Positions 45,991-54,412 of a stretch of 64,000 nucleotides of DNA are shown here, piece by piece (positions within the stretch are counted from its first letter, which is position 1; each line of letters starts with the position of its first letter). The stretch is taken from positions 1,116,001 to 1,180,000 of the forward strand of contig BNHL01000001.1 in NCBI GenBank assembly GCA_015472025.1, written 5' to 3'. Position numbers and translations under genes: made by a program. The stretch comes from Cytophagales bacterium WSM2-2. GTDB taxonomy: Bacteria > Bacteroidota > Bacteroidia > Cytophagales > Cyclobacteriaceae. The notes beneath the pieces were generated by a model that was given only the letters and a program-made list of their open reading frames with translations, searched no databases and was not told where the DNA came from.

Positions 45991-46446
45991 TCAATTTTCA
46001 AGTTGACCCAATTCTTCAAAGCGGAGTTTGAGGTCTTTGAGCCTTTGTCTCACATTTCGGCGAAGAACGCCTTTCGTGATGGGTGCGAATAAACTGAACG
46101 GAAACCGGAGTTTAAAAGAGTATACAAAAGTGACCAGTGTGTGTTCATCAATGTCTTTGAAGTTCCACGAGGCAGCAAAGTCGCTGAACATGCGTGGACC
46201 TTTGGTCATTTTTACGGCCGTTACTTTGGGCCTGTTAAAAGACACATATTCCGTCTCCATCCCCAACCCGTTTTTGGCAACGCACCAGGCCCTCACACCT
46301 TTGTCAGCGCGTGAGGCATTAATCAATTCAGCCTGAATCAAAAAAGTATCCCACTTCAACCGGTTTTTGTAGTCCTGAGTGTAATCAAAAACCTGAGCTG
46401 AACGGCCTTTGATCCGGATACTTTCAGAAAATTTGACTGCCATCAC
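45991..46446 (-). CDS. SRPBCC family protein
   Basis: A 151-residue single SRPBCC domain: VKFSESIRIKGRSAQVF at the N-terminus, DYTQDYKNRLKWDTF as the first loop, mid strands VKMTKGPRMFSDFAASW and TLVTFVYSFKLRFPF, and a C-terminal helix RRNVRQRLKDLKLRFEEL. The start at 46446 uses ATG of MMAVKF; the second ATG could serve equally. Ligand unknown. It converges with the GAF/PAS gene with an 8-nt gap. Confidence 0.8.
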   Translation of the reverse strand: MMAVKFSESIRIKGRSAQVFDYTQDYKNRLKWDTFLIQAELINASRADKGVRAWCVAKNGLGMETEYVSFNRPKVTAVKMTKGPRMFSDFAASWNFKDIDEHTLVTFVYSFKLRFPFSLFAPITKGVLRRNVRQRLKDLKLRFEELGQLEN

Positions 46447-46470
46447 TCATGGGCTAATGTAAATTCAAAA

Positions 46471-46845
46471 CTACTCAAGAAATAATTTCGAATAAGAATC
46501 ATTCAGTCGTTTATCCAGTGTCCAGAGAGACAAATTGTATTTTACTGAAGCGGCCAAAATGTAAGTATCGATTAGCCCGACACCGTTTGTGAAAAATCTA
46601 AATTTACTTGAAAGCTTGCCCGCCTCAATAAACAAGTTTGATTCGTCAAGTTTGGGAAGGTTTTGCCAATAACTCAGTATTAGTTTTTCTTCATTTTCAT
46701 TTTTGACACCTTGAAGCAATTCTCCAAAGACGCAACTCAATGCCACAACCTCATTGTTTTCAATCAACAATTCGACTCTATCGGAAATTGCTTGGTTGGA
46801 TTGTCGGAAATAGTCGATCCAGACAGAAGTGTCAATAACAATCAT
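46471..46845 (-). CDS. vapC: VapC-type PIN domain toxin
   Basis: A 124-residue PIN ribonuclease, toxin of a type II system. Acidic residues sit at D5 (MIVIDTSVWIDYFRQ), E42 region (CVFGELLQGVKNE), D93 (GLIDTYILAASVK) and near D115 (TLDKRLNDSY), the usual PIN quartet for Mg-dependent RNA cleavage. VapC toxins cut tRNAs or rRNA when the antitoxin is lost. The gene overlaps vapB by 4 nt, so they are translated together. Confidence 0.88.
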   Translation of the reverse strand: MIVIDTSVWIDYFRQSNQAISDRVELLIENNEVVALSCVFGELLQGVKNENEEKLILSYWQNLPKLDESNLFIEAGKLSSKFRFFTNGVGLIDTYILAASVKYNLSLWTLDKRLNDSYSKLFLE

Positions 46846-47057
46846 CCCCCCCTGTTGATCTTCCGGATATTCTCAGCAGTAAAATCCTTGACAAACTCTA
46901 AAGGGCTGTTCTTCAATTTTTTCATCGTTTTCTTTAGTCGCTGCCTATGGATATAGTCCGTCAACGCAATCTGTAGGCTTTCTGTGATATTCTTACCCCC
47001 TGAGAACCTCTTCACCTCATTAATCATCTCCTCAGGGAGTAATGCGGTAACCTTCAT
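46842..47057 (-). CDS. vapB: VapB-type antitoxin
   Basis: A 71-residue antitoxin. The N-terminal part reads MKVTALLPEEMINEVKRFSG then KNITESLQIALTDYIHRQRL, a ribbon-helix-helix DNA-binding fold. The basic, disordered C-terminus (ENIRKINRGG) should wrap VapC. It precedes vapC with an ATGA overlap, and its promoter contains the palindrome at 47084-47102, probably its own operator. Confidence 0.88.
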   Translation of the reverse strand: MKVTALLPEEMINEVKRFSGGKNITESLQIALTDYIHRQRLKKTMKKLKNSPLEFVKDFTAENIRKINRGG

Positions 47058-47083
47058 AAGTCTTTTTGATTATTCAATTAAAA

Positions 47084-47102
47084 ATACGATTAATCATCGT
47101 AT
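47084..47102. promoter_or_regulatory. Palindrome upstream of vapBC, likely operator
   Basis: ATACGAT-TAATC-ATCGTAT, a perfect 7+7 inverted repeat with a 5-nt spacer, lies 27 bp before the vapB ATG on one side and 58 bp before the dnaX ATG on the other. Its position fits autorepression by the VapBC complex. It might also touch dnaX transcription. Confidence 0.7.
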
Positions 47103-47160
47103 AAAAAAATATTTTCCAAACCACTCCCAGCTTCCAACCACAAGACATATCTTGCAGCCG

Positions 47161-48863
47161 ATGGATAATTTTGTTGTCTCCGCCCGTAAGTACCGCCCGC
47201 TTGGTTTTGACGAAGTGGTTGGGCAGGAGCACATTACAACAACCCTCAAAAATGCCATCGACAATAACAAACTGGCGCAAGCTCTTTTATTTTGCGGACC
47301 CAGAGGTGTGGGTAAAACCACTTGTGCCAGGATCGTAGCGCGACTGATCAACGGCTTTGAAGAAAAGGCCGAAGTGAACTCGCTGAATATTTTCGAGCTG
47401 GACGCTGCCTCAAACAATTCGGTGGAAGATATTCGCAATCTGATCGACCAGGTGCGCTACCCACCGCAGTTCGGCAAATTCAAAGTGTATATCATTGACG
47501 AGGTTCACATGCTCTCGAATGCGGCCTTCAATGCCTTCTTGAAGACACTGGAGGAACCTCCTTCGTATGCCATTTTTATCCTTGCTACTACTGAAAAACA
47601 TAAAGTCATCCCCACGATTTTATCACGGTGCCAGATTTTTGATTTTAACCGGATCCAGGTTTCCGATATCGCAAAGCAATTGAAAAAAATTGCGGAGCGT
47701 GAGGGAATTTCTGTTGAGGATGAAGCACTTCACCTGATCGCTCAAAAAGCTGACGGAGCCTTGCGTGACGGCCTTTCCATTTTTGATTTAATGGTGACAT
47801 TCTCTTCCAGTAATAAAGTCACCTTTAGGGATGTTCTAAATAACCTGCATATTCTCGACTACGACTACTACTTCAAAATGGTAGATGGTTTGTTGTCAGA
47901 AAATTCAACAGGACCGATGCTTTTGCTGGATGAAATTTTGAAAAAAGGTTTTGACGGCCAGAATTTTATCACTGGCCTTGGAGAGCATTTTCGTAATCTT
48001 TTGGTATCCCAGGATGCCAGGACAGTAACATTGATGGAAGTCCCGGAAAGTGTAAAACAGAAATACCTGGCACAGGCACAAGCAGCGCCTCCCTCACTCC
48101 TGTTGTCGTGGCTGAATATTGCCAGCACTTGCGACATTAACTACAAAGCAAGCAAGAATCAACGACTGCTGGTAGAACTTGCGTTAATGAAGATGGCGTA
48201 TGTAAACGCTGCGTTGACTACCAACGGCAACTCTTCTTCAGAAGCAGGATTAAAAAAAAAATTGAACTAGAGCCCGCACCTGCTGCCAAGCCGGTCGTTG
48301 AGACAGAAAAAACTCCCGTCGTCACTCTACCGACAGAACAACCAGTACAAAATCCACCGGCTACTCCGGTTGAAAAAACACCAGTAGCTAAAACTACAAA
48401 CTCGACTTCTACACGGCCAAAGAGTACGCTCAACCTGAATGCAATTCTCAAAGCAAAAGAAATTGCCCCTGAAACATTGCCACAGATCCAGGAGCCTGTC
48501 GATGTCAAGCCACTCACAGAGGAACAACTTCGCTCAGCCTGGTCCGATTTCGCCATGCAGCGAAAAAACCAGGTGGCTGAATTTCATTTGCTAAGCCGGA
48601 CCGTTGATGTCCAGGGGTCGACAGTAACAGTAGCTCTCGCCAACACGGTTGAGGAGCCACTCCTTCAATCGATACTCCCGGAGTTGCTTACCTATTTAAG
48701 GGGCAAGCTGAGCAATTCATCCATTAAAGTTGAAAGTGTATTTAAAAAGGAGGACTCAAAGAAAATTGCTTACACCAATAAAGAGAAGTTTGATTTGCTT
48801 GCGGAAAAAAATCCGATGATCAAAGAGCTGAAAGAAAGGCTGGGGCTGGACCCTGATTTTTAA
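47161..48863 (+). CDS. dnaX: DNA polymerase III subunit tau/gamma, split by -1 frameshift at an A10 run
   Basis: Clamp-loader ATPase subunit. The first frame starts at ATG 47161 (MDNFVVSARKYRPLGFDEVV), has the P-loop GPRGVGKT (46-53), DEVHML, an LSRC arginine-finger motif, and stops at TAG 48270 after 369 residues. A second frame, -1 relative to it, continues ELEPAPAAKPVVETEK and a tau-like tail to 48863 (567 residues total). The switch falls in A10 (48252-48261), giving an A AAA AAA slippery site. The short form equals gamma. A zinc four-cysteine module, usual between P-loop and Walker B, is absent. In-frame codons from 46984 are not part of the protein. Confidence 0.9.
48252..48261 (+). promoter_or_regulatory. 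dnaX slippery A10 run (frameshift site)
   Basis: Ten consecutive A, read TTA AAA AAA AAA TTG in the first frame. A -1 slip, or one extra A added by RNA polymerase, joins it to ATT GAA CTA GAG and the long tau frame; without it translation ends nine codons after A-run entry at TAG 48268. Location and motif mirror the known dnaX recoding sites. No clear stimulatory hairpin is visible downstream. Confidence 0.7.
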
Positions 48864-48883
48864 TCAAGAAATCATTTTCCGTC

Positions 48884-49507
48884 GTGTCGAACATCTGGAC
48901 AACTATTCCCCTTGAAGACTACGAAAGACATATGTCACACGAGACCGTTGGGCAACTGGACTTGCTCAATCGGTTAACACAAAAATACTATCAACTCCTT
49001 AAACCGAAATCAATTCTGTTTGCAGGGGTTTCCGGTGGAAATGGACTTGAATACATTGACGGTAGTGTTACTGATGAAGTTGTTGGCATTGACATCAACC
49101 AGGAATACCTGGGCGAAACATCCAAAAGATATTCTAAAAAAATCCCCGGGCTTCGGCTTCTCTCCATTGACATCCTGGATAGAAAAGGCATCATGAAAGC
49201 CAATTTTATTTGGGCAGCCCTGGTTTTAGAATACACCGGAGTCGTTCCGTTTTTTGAATTCGCCTTAAATAATGTTGCCAGCCGCGCGGATTTAATTATT
49301 TCTATACAATCGAATAACGGAGTTCAATCCGTAAGCGCTACGGGGGTAGACTCTGTCAAATCGTTGGGTGAAATATTTCAGCTGGTAGAACCAACAGAGT
49401 TAACCAATACAGCCACAAAATTCGAATTTGATCAACTCAACTTCGAAGAGAATTTTCTTCCCAATGGAAAATCAATCAAGACGTTTCATTTTAGAAAGAA
49501 AGCTTAA
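48884..49507 (+). CDS. SAM-dependent class I methyltransferase
   Basis: A 207-residue protein starting with GTG 48884. Motif I is SILFAGVSGGNGLEYIDG, with the acidic ribose-binding residue in VVGIDINQEYLGE. A motif IV-like segment is ANFIWAALVLEYTG. The substrate is unknown; such small enzymes methylate lipids, metabolites or nucleic acids. It lies 20 nt after dnaX and 17 nt before the hydrolase gene, so a dnaX-methyltransferase-hydrolase transcript is likely. No dnaX-related role is implied. Confidence 0.8.
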   Translation: MSNIWTTIPLEDYERHMSHETVGQLDLLNRLTQKYYQLLKPKSILFAGVSGGNGLEYIDGSVTDEVVGIDINQEYLGETSKRYSKKIPGLRLLSIDILDRKGIMKANFIWAALVLEYTGVVPFFEFALNNVASRADLIISIQSNNGVQSVSATGVDSVKSLGEIFQLVEPTELTNTATKFEFDQLNFEENFLPNGKSIKTFHFRKKA

Positions 49508-49524
49508 GAAGTTCAGTCAGAGTC

Positions 49525-50163
49525 ATGGAAATTTATATTATAAGCGGGTTGGGAGCAGACGAACGTGTTTTCAAATCAATCGATTTCGCTAATTCCAATG
49601 TTAATTATGTCAAATGGATAACACCTAATCATAACGAGTCTATTGAAGGTTACTCCATAAGGCTTTTAGAACAAATTCCTGCGAAGAATCCAATTTTAAT
49701 CGGGTTATCATTTGGAGGAATGATGGCAATGGAAATAGCCAAGCATATACCAATAAAGAAGATCATTCTTATTTCTTCGGCCAAAACAAAAAGAGAAATT
49801 CCATTTTACTTTCGATGGATTGGATTTCTCCGGCTACATAAGTTGGTACCTACTCCGGTTTTGAAGAAATCAAACATCGTAACCCGCTGGTTCTTTGGCG
49901 CAAAAACAATTGATGGAAGAAAAATCCTAAGAGAAATTCTTAGGGAAACAGACTCTGCATTTTTGAAATGGGCCATCGACAAAATCGTAAACTGGAAAAA
50001 CGAGTCTGTTCCCAGCTCCTTGATTCACATTCATGGAACGGAAGACAAAATTATTCCAATTCGATTTGTGAAAAGTGATTTTCAAATAGAAAAGGGAGGC
50101 CACCTTATGACCTTGACTCATTCAAATGAAATTTCAAAGCTGCTTAAGTCTGCCTCAAATTGA
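49525..50163 (+). CDS. Alpha/beta hydrolase
   Basis: A 212-residue cytosolic alpha/beta hydrolase. The nucleophile elbow is GLSFGG (S about 63), the late acid in HGTEDKIIPI and the catalytic His in KGGHLMTL. The N-terminal strand is MEIYIISGLGADERVFKS. The specific ester or amide substrate is unknown. It is the last gene of the dnaX run and ends directly against the stop of 50164-50574, with no spacer. Confidence 0.82.
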   Translation: MEIYIISGLGADERVFKSIDFANSNVNYVKWITPNHNESIEGYSIRLLEQIPAKNPILIGLSFGGMMAMEIAKHIPIKKIILISSAKTKREIPFYFRWIGFLRLHKLVPTPVLKKSNIVTRWFFGAKTIDGRKILREILRETDSAFLKWAIDKIVNWKNESVPSSLIHIHGTEDKIIPIRFVKSDFQIEKGGHLMTLTHSNEISKLLKSASN

Positions 50164-50574
50164 CTACTTCTTCTTCGCTTTCGCTCCAGCTCCTTTTTCT
50201 TTAGACTTAGACGCAGTCTTTTCAGGTTTGGCGGCAGTCTTGGGTTTAGGTTTAGTTTCAGCCTTCTCTGATTTCACGGGCTTAGCTGGTGCGGGAGTGG
50301 ACGACACAGGCGCAACAGCCTTAGGAATATGAGGCAACTGATTATTCGCTTCGCGTTCTATTTCACGAACCTTCCGGAGAATATCTTTCTCGTGATCGGT
50401 ATCTATTTTTTCTTTCGAGAGTTCTTTATTGATTGACTGATCAATTGTCAAAACCTTTGTTGATAAGTTTGCACGATTTTTTCCAATACGCTGATAAAGT
50501 TCATCGAATCGTTGGCGTACCGTTTCTTTCAGTTGATTGAGTTGATCGGTTGTCAGTGCTTTTTTTGTTTCCAT
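50164..50574 (-). CDS. Lysine/alanine-rich tail protein of unknown function
   Basis: A 136-residue protein with a helical N-terminal part (about 1-82, LTTDQLNQLKETVRQRFDEL and a coiled coil) and a disordered K/A/P-rich tail with repeated KPEKTA and KPKPKTA-like units, a nucleic-acid-binding-like composition. No family is recognised. Basic tails of this kind are seen in histone-like or RNA-binding proteins of Bacteroidota. Its stop abuts that of the hydrolase. Confidence 0.7.
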   Translation of the reverse strand: METKKALTTDQLNQLKETVRQRFDELYQRIGKNRANLSTKVLTIDQSINKELSKEKIDTDHEKDILRKVREIEREANNQLPHIPKAVAPVSSTPAPAKPVKSEKAETKPKPKTAAKPEKTASKSKEKGAGAKAKKK

Positions 50575-50642
50575 GGGCTAAATATGTTCCACAAGATAGG
50601 AAGCACGCCAAACTATACCAATTCACATTTATATTACAGAAA

Positions 50643-50683
50643 GAGAATGCCTCTCGTTAATAATAGCTACGCGAGGCATTCTC
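50643..50683 (-). terminator. Hairpin downstream of the toroid gene
   Basis: GAGAATGCCTC (50643-50653) and GAGGCATTCTC (50673-50683) form a perfect 11-bp stem with a 19-nt loop, 22 bp after the stop at 50705. The T tract on the minus strand is short (TTTCTG), so termination may be partial or helped by Rho. Confidence 0.6.
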
Positions 50684-50704
50684 CAAAAATTCGTTCGCGA
50701 TTAC

Positions 50705-52027
50705 TTACTTGCCTAACTCAGTCAATTTATCGGCATCATTGTTTATTGAGAGAATAAGCAGCGATGTTGCCGTGCAAAACACCGGGCTGGTGATGCAGTG
50801 GTGTCCGCTCCAGCTGCCGTCATCATTTTGAATTCTTAGTACACGGCCCGACATATTATCGTACCATTTGTTCCAGCCGTTGTCTTTGCCGATGATCATC
50901 GATTCGCCTGTCTGTAAGTAACTGAGAAATTCCTCGCCACCATTACTGCCGAATCCGTCCATCACATCCTCGCGCTGTGCCTGCACTTTCGCGGAGTTGT
51001 AAACATTGTAAGCTGTAGAATATTTCATGGCGTCATCCTTCGAATACCCGATTTTTTCGAGTGATTCGGAAGTTGCCGGTGCATTCTGATCCAGTCGACC
51101 AGCTTTCTTAGCATTAGTCAATTCCTCTTCCACTTTGCGTGCCTCTTTTGCGCTCGCTCTTGCCGAACCTGTCACAGAATATAACATGACACCTGCACCC
51201 ATCTCCGTATTTACAGCGCCAGTCCTGGCATCATAGTTTCCTTTCTGAAAATCACGAGCCCTGGTCAAAGCATCGTTATCAACCGTAGCTCCTTGTGCCT
51301 GTGCGGATTCCAAAGCGTTCGTTGCAAAAGAAGATTGCAACACGCCAGCCCAGCCAGAGCCGGAGATGCTTCCGTCTTTGCTTTGCGCATGCTGAATTTT
51401 TGATACGCAGATTTCGAGATCTTTCTTTGCGCGAGCTTTCAGTTGTGGGTTGCTATCAAGGTACGGCAACAGGTTTGATAAAAATTGCGCTGCCAGGATC
51501 ACGTCAATGTTCTGGCCCAGTTTAATTTGAATTTGTGTACCCGTTTGGTCAGTAATGTTATTGCTGTTGCGATCTGAACTCTCAACCATTTTCAAAATAT
51601 AATTCACCGCATTCGTCAGCTGTTGTGCATAAAGTCCGGAGTTGAGTGTCGTGCCTGTTCGTAACAGCGCCATTGCGACCATAGAAGTAGTTGCTGGATC
51701 AGCTTGCACTGCGTGCGGGTCCATGACGTCCTGACGTGAATGACTTCCCGCTCCCCAGCCGCCACTCGGATGCTGTGCTTTGACGATCCACGTCAGTCCC
51801 TTTTCTATAGAGACAGCTACCTTCTGAGGTGTTTTGTAAACGAAATTGCTGTCAGATGATTCTTCGCCCATCAAGGTGCGAAACACACAGCCTTTAGGAA
51901 TGCTGCGATACGTGGTACGATAAGTGGCCTTGTTCTTCTTGTTAGACGAAAATGATGAAAAAACCAGGGCAGAGATCGTCAACAATCCAATGCCAGCCAC
52001 AATGTGAACTACTTTTAAAGTCTTCAT
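50705..52027 (-). CDS. Exported alpha-toroid (prenyltransferase/squalene-oxidase repeat-like) protein
   Basis: A 440-residue exported protein with a signal anchor (VVHIVAGIGLLTISALVFSS). The rest is an alpha/alpha toroid-like chain: IVKAQHPSGGWGAGSHSRQD, ATTSMVAMALLRTG, DGSISGSGWAGVLQSSFATN and a final QNDDGSWSGHHC block, like QW motifs of the squalene-cyclase/prenyltransferase fold. The aspartates of a cyclase active site (DxDD) are not seen, so it may be a binding or structural relative. It is next to the heme cluster but in the same direction behind hemL by ~100 bp; a functional link is not shown. Confidence 0.75.
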   Translation of the reverse strand: MKTLKVVHIVAGIGLLTISALVFSSFSSNKKNKATYRTTYRSIPKGCVFRTLMGEESSDSNFVYKTPQKVAVSIEKGLTWIVKAQHPSGGWGAGSHSRQDVMDPHAVQADPATTSMVAMALLRTGTTLNSGLYAQQLTNAVNYILKMVESSDRNSNNITDQTGTQIQIKLGQNIDVILAAQFLSNLLPYLDSNPQLKARAKKDLEICVSKIQHAQSKDGSISGSGWAGVLQSSFATNALESAQAQGATVDNDALTRARDFQKGNYDARTGAVNTEMGAGVMLYSVTGSARASAKEARKVEEELTNAKKAGRLDQNAPATSESLEKIGYSKDDAMKYSTAYNVYNSAKVQAQREDVMDGFGSNGGEEFLSYLQTGESMIIGKDNGWNKWYDNMSGRVLRIQNDDGSWSGHHCITSPVFCTATSLLILSINNDADKLTELGK

Positions 52028-52128
52028 AACCGTAATGTTTTTCTACTGAGATGCAGGTCAGCAGAAAATTCCATACGGAATAATTGACTTTTTTATTGAA
52101 GTTTTCAGATTTGAAGAATGCCTGGGTT

Positions 52129-53403
52129 TTAGAGGATTAACAGATCGCAAACCTCAATTGTTTTATCCAAATCCTGGTAAGTAAGGGCATCAGATAAAAA
52201 CCATGTCTCGAAAGGCGATGGTGGCAAATAAACTCCATTTTGCAACATCCCATGAAAAAACTTCTTGAAAATCTCATTGTTGCCAGGAGTAGCACTTTTG
52301 AAATCAGTCACTTCGTTTTCACAAAAATGAACACTGATCATGGAGCCGAGTTTGTTGATAATGAACGGAAGATTCTTTTTACTTAGGACTTCCCGAAGTC
52401 CTTTCTCCAGGTAAATCGTTTTCTTTTCAAGTTCAGTAAAAATCCCCGGTTGCTGATTTAAAATGGAAAGTGTAGTAAAACCAGCGATCATCGCCAATGG
52501 ATTTCCAGATAAGGTTCCTGCCTGGTAAACATCTCCCAACGGAGCAATTTTGCTCATGATTTCTTTTCGTCCACCAAACGCGCCAACGGGCAGTCCTCCT
52601 CCAATCACTTTTCCAAAAGTGACCAGATCTGCTTTGATATTGTATAATTCCTGAGCTCCACCTTTTGCCAACCGGAAGCCCGTCATCACTTCATCAAAAA
52701 TCAGGACAGCTCCGTACTTGTCACAAAGCGATCTCAAGTGCTGCAAGTAGCCTGGCTTGGGAGGTACGCAACCCATGTTACCGGCTACCGGTTCAACGAT
52801 AATTGCAGCCAAGTCATCCTTGTTTGCTACAACCAGTTTTTCTATTTCTTCAAAGTCATTGAATGATGCTACCAGCGTGTCGTCAACAACAGCCGCAGGA
52901 ATCCCTGCGTTAACTTTGATGTTCAATGTTGCCACACCACTTCCCGCTTTTTTCAGAAAGGCATCGCTGTGCCCGTGATAGTGACCTTCGAACTTGATAA
53001 ACTTTGAGCGGTTAGTAAATCCGCGTGCCAATCGGAGTGCCGACATGCATGCTTCTGTTCCGGAATTCACAAAACGTATGAGGTCAATGCCCGGAACCAT
53101 TTGTGTGATCAACCGTGCGAGTTGCGTCTCTTGTTCTGTCGGAGCGCCAAACGAAACCGCTTGAGTTGCCTGCTGCTGCAACGCCTCCACTACTTTCGGA
53201 TGGCTATGGCCCAGGATCATCGGACCCCAGGAGTTGATGTAGTCTATGTACTGCTTTCCGTCCGCGTCAAAAAGATAGGCGCCCTTCGCAGATTTCATAA
53301 ACAAGGGAGTGCCTCCCACTTGCCGAAAGGCGCGTACCGGTGAATTCACTCCGCCGGGAATAAATTGCTGCGCCTCCTGAAATAATTTTTCGCTGTTGGT
53401 CAT
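52129..53403 (-). CDS. hemL: Glutamate-1-semialdehyde 2,1-aminomutase
   Basis: PLP enzyme making 5-aminolevulinate from glutamate-1-semialdehyde in the C5 pathway. At 424 residues it has normal length. Family blocks: FIPGGVNSPVRAFR, INSWGPMILGHSHP, VNSGTEACMSALRLARG, IIVEPVAGNMG, LIFDEVMTGFR, and the PLP lysine in VTFGKVIGGGLPVGAFGG. It begins 3 nt after the hemB stop, so tight coupling is likely. It is the last gene of the heme run. Confidence 0.97.
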   Translation of the reverse strand: MTNSEKLFQEAQQFIPGGVNSPVRAFRQVGGTPLFMKSAKGAYLFDADGKQYIDYINSWGPMILGHSHPKVVEALQQQATQAVSFGAPTEQETQLARLITQMVPGIDLIRFVNSGTEACMSALRLARGFTNRSKFIKFEGHYHGHSDAFLKKAGSGVATLNIKVNAGIPAAVVDDTLVASFNDFEEIEKLVVANKDDLAAIIVEPVAGNMGCVPPKPGYLQHLRSLCDKYGAVLIFDEVMTGFRLAKGGAQELYNIKADLVTFGKVIGGGLPVGAFGGRKEIMSKIAPLGDVYQAGTLSGNPLAMIAGFTTLSILNQQPGIFTELEKKTIYLEKGLREVLSKKNLPFIINKLGSMISVHFCENEVTDFKSATPGNNEIFKKFFHGMLQNGVYLPPSPFETWFLSDALTYQDLDKTIEVCDLLIL

Positions 53404-53406
53404 AGT

Positions 53407-54381
53407 CTACTTAATTGTCTTCGCAAAATCTTTAGCGAAGTAGCTGACGATAATATCTGCACCCGCTCTTCGGATAGCTGTGAGCGACTCAATCATCGTT
53501 TGCTTTTCATCAAGCCAGCCGTTCGCTGCCGCTGCTTTGATCATTGCATATTCTCCCGACACCTGATAAGCTGCCACCGGTACTTGCACGCTGTCTTTTA
53601 CTCTTCGAATGATGTCGAGGTAAGCGCCTGCCGGTTTTACCATTACGATATCAGCGCCTTCTTCTACATCTTGTAATGTCTCTTTCAAAGCCTCTGTGCT
53701 GTTTCTAAAATCCATCTGGTAAGTTTTTTTGTCTCCGAAACCGGGAGCGCTATCCAACGCATCACGGAATGGTCCATAAAAGCTAGAAGCATACTTGGCG
53801 CTATAAGAAAGAATTCCTGTTTTCGTGAATCCTGCTTCATCAAGTTTTTTACGAATTGCTTTTACGCGGCCATCCATCATGTCTGACGGTGCAACAAAAT
53901 CAGCTCCCGCTTGTGCATGTGAAACCGACATTGCTGCCAACACTTCCACCGTGGCGTCATTTACAATTTCCTGCCCGGATACAATACCGTCATGGCCGTA
54001 GCTTGAATAGGGATCGAGCGCAACATCCGTCATCACGACCATTGTAGAATCAATTTCCTTGATCAAACGAACTGCGCGCTGCATCAGTCCCTGCGGATTC
54101 ACCGCTTCCTTCCCTTCATTGTCTTTCAGGTTGTCAGGTACCTTCACGAATAAAAGAACTGAACCCAAACCCAGTTTCTTCAATTCTGCTATTTCATTTT
54201 TCAACAAATCAAGGCTCAGTCTAAAATATCCGGGCATAGAAGCAATTGCTTCGCGCTTGTTGTTCCCTTCCATTATAAATAGAGGGACAATAAAATTGTC
54301 GGGTGTCAGTGAAGTTTCGGCTACCATATTTCGCACGACACTATTGGTGCGAAGCCTCCGATATCTTTTATTTAGTTCCAT
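53407..54381 (-). CDS. hemB: Porphobilinogen synthase (delta-aminolevulinate dehydratase)
   Basis: Joins two 5-aminolevulinates to porphobilinogen. The 324-residue protein has NFIVPLFIMEGNN near the start, Schiff-base lysines in SYSAKYASSFYGPFR and MVKPAGAYLDI, and the metal loop TDVALDPYSSYGHDG. That loop lacks the zinc cysteines and uses aspartates, so this is the Mg/alkali-type, non-zinc enzyme. It lies between hemF and hemL, 31 and 3 nt from them. Confidence 0.97.
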   Translation of the reverse strand: MELNKRYRRLRTNSVVRNMVAETSLTPDNFIVPLFIMEGNNKREAIASMPGYFRLSLDLLKNEIAELKKLGLGSVLLFVKVPDNLKDNEGKEAVNPQGLMQRAVRLIKEIDSTMVVMTDVALDPYSSYGHDGIVSGQEIVNDATVEVLAAMSVSHAQAGADFVAPSDMMDGRVKAIRKKLDEAGFTKTGILSYSAKYASSFYGPFRDALDSAPGFGDKKTYQMDFRNSTEALKETLQDVEEGADIVMVKPAGAYLDIIRRVKDSVQVPVAAYQVSGEYAMIKAAAANGWLDEKQTMIESLTAIRRAGADIIVSYFAKDFAKTIK

Positions 54382-54412
54382 ATTTCAGATTGGAAAATTT
54401 CAATGAATTCTA

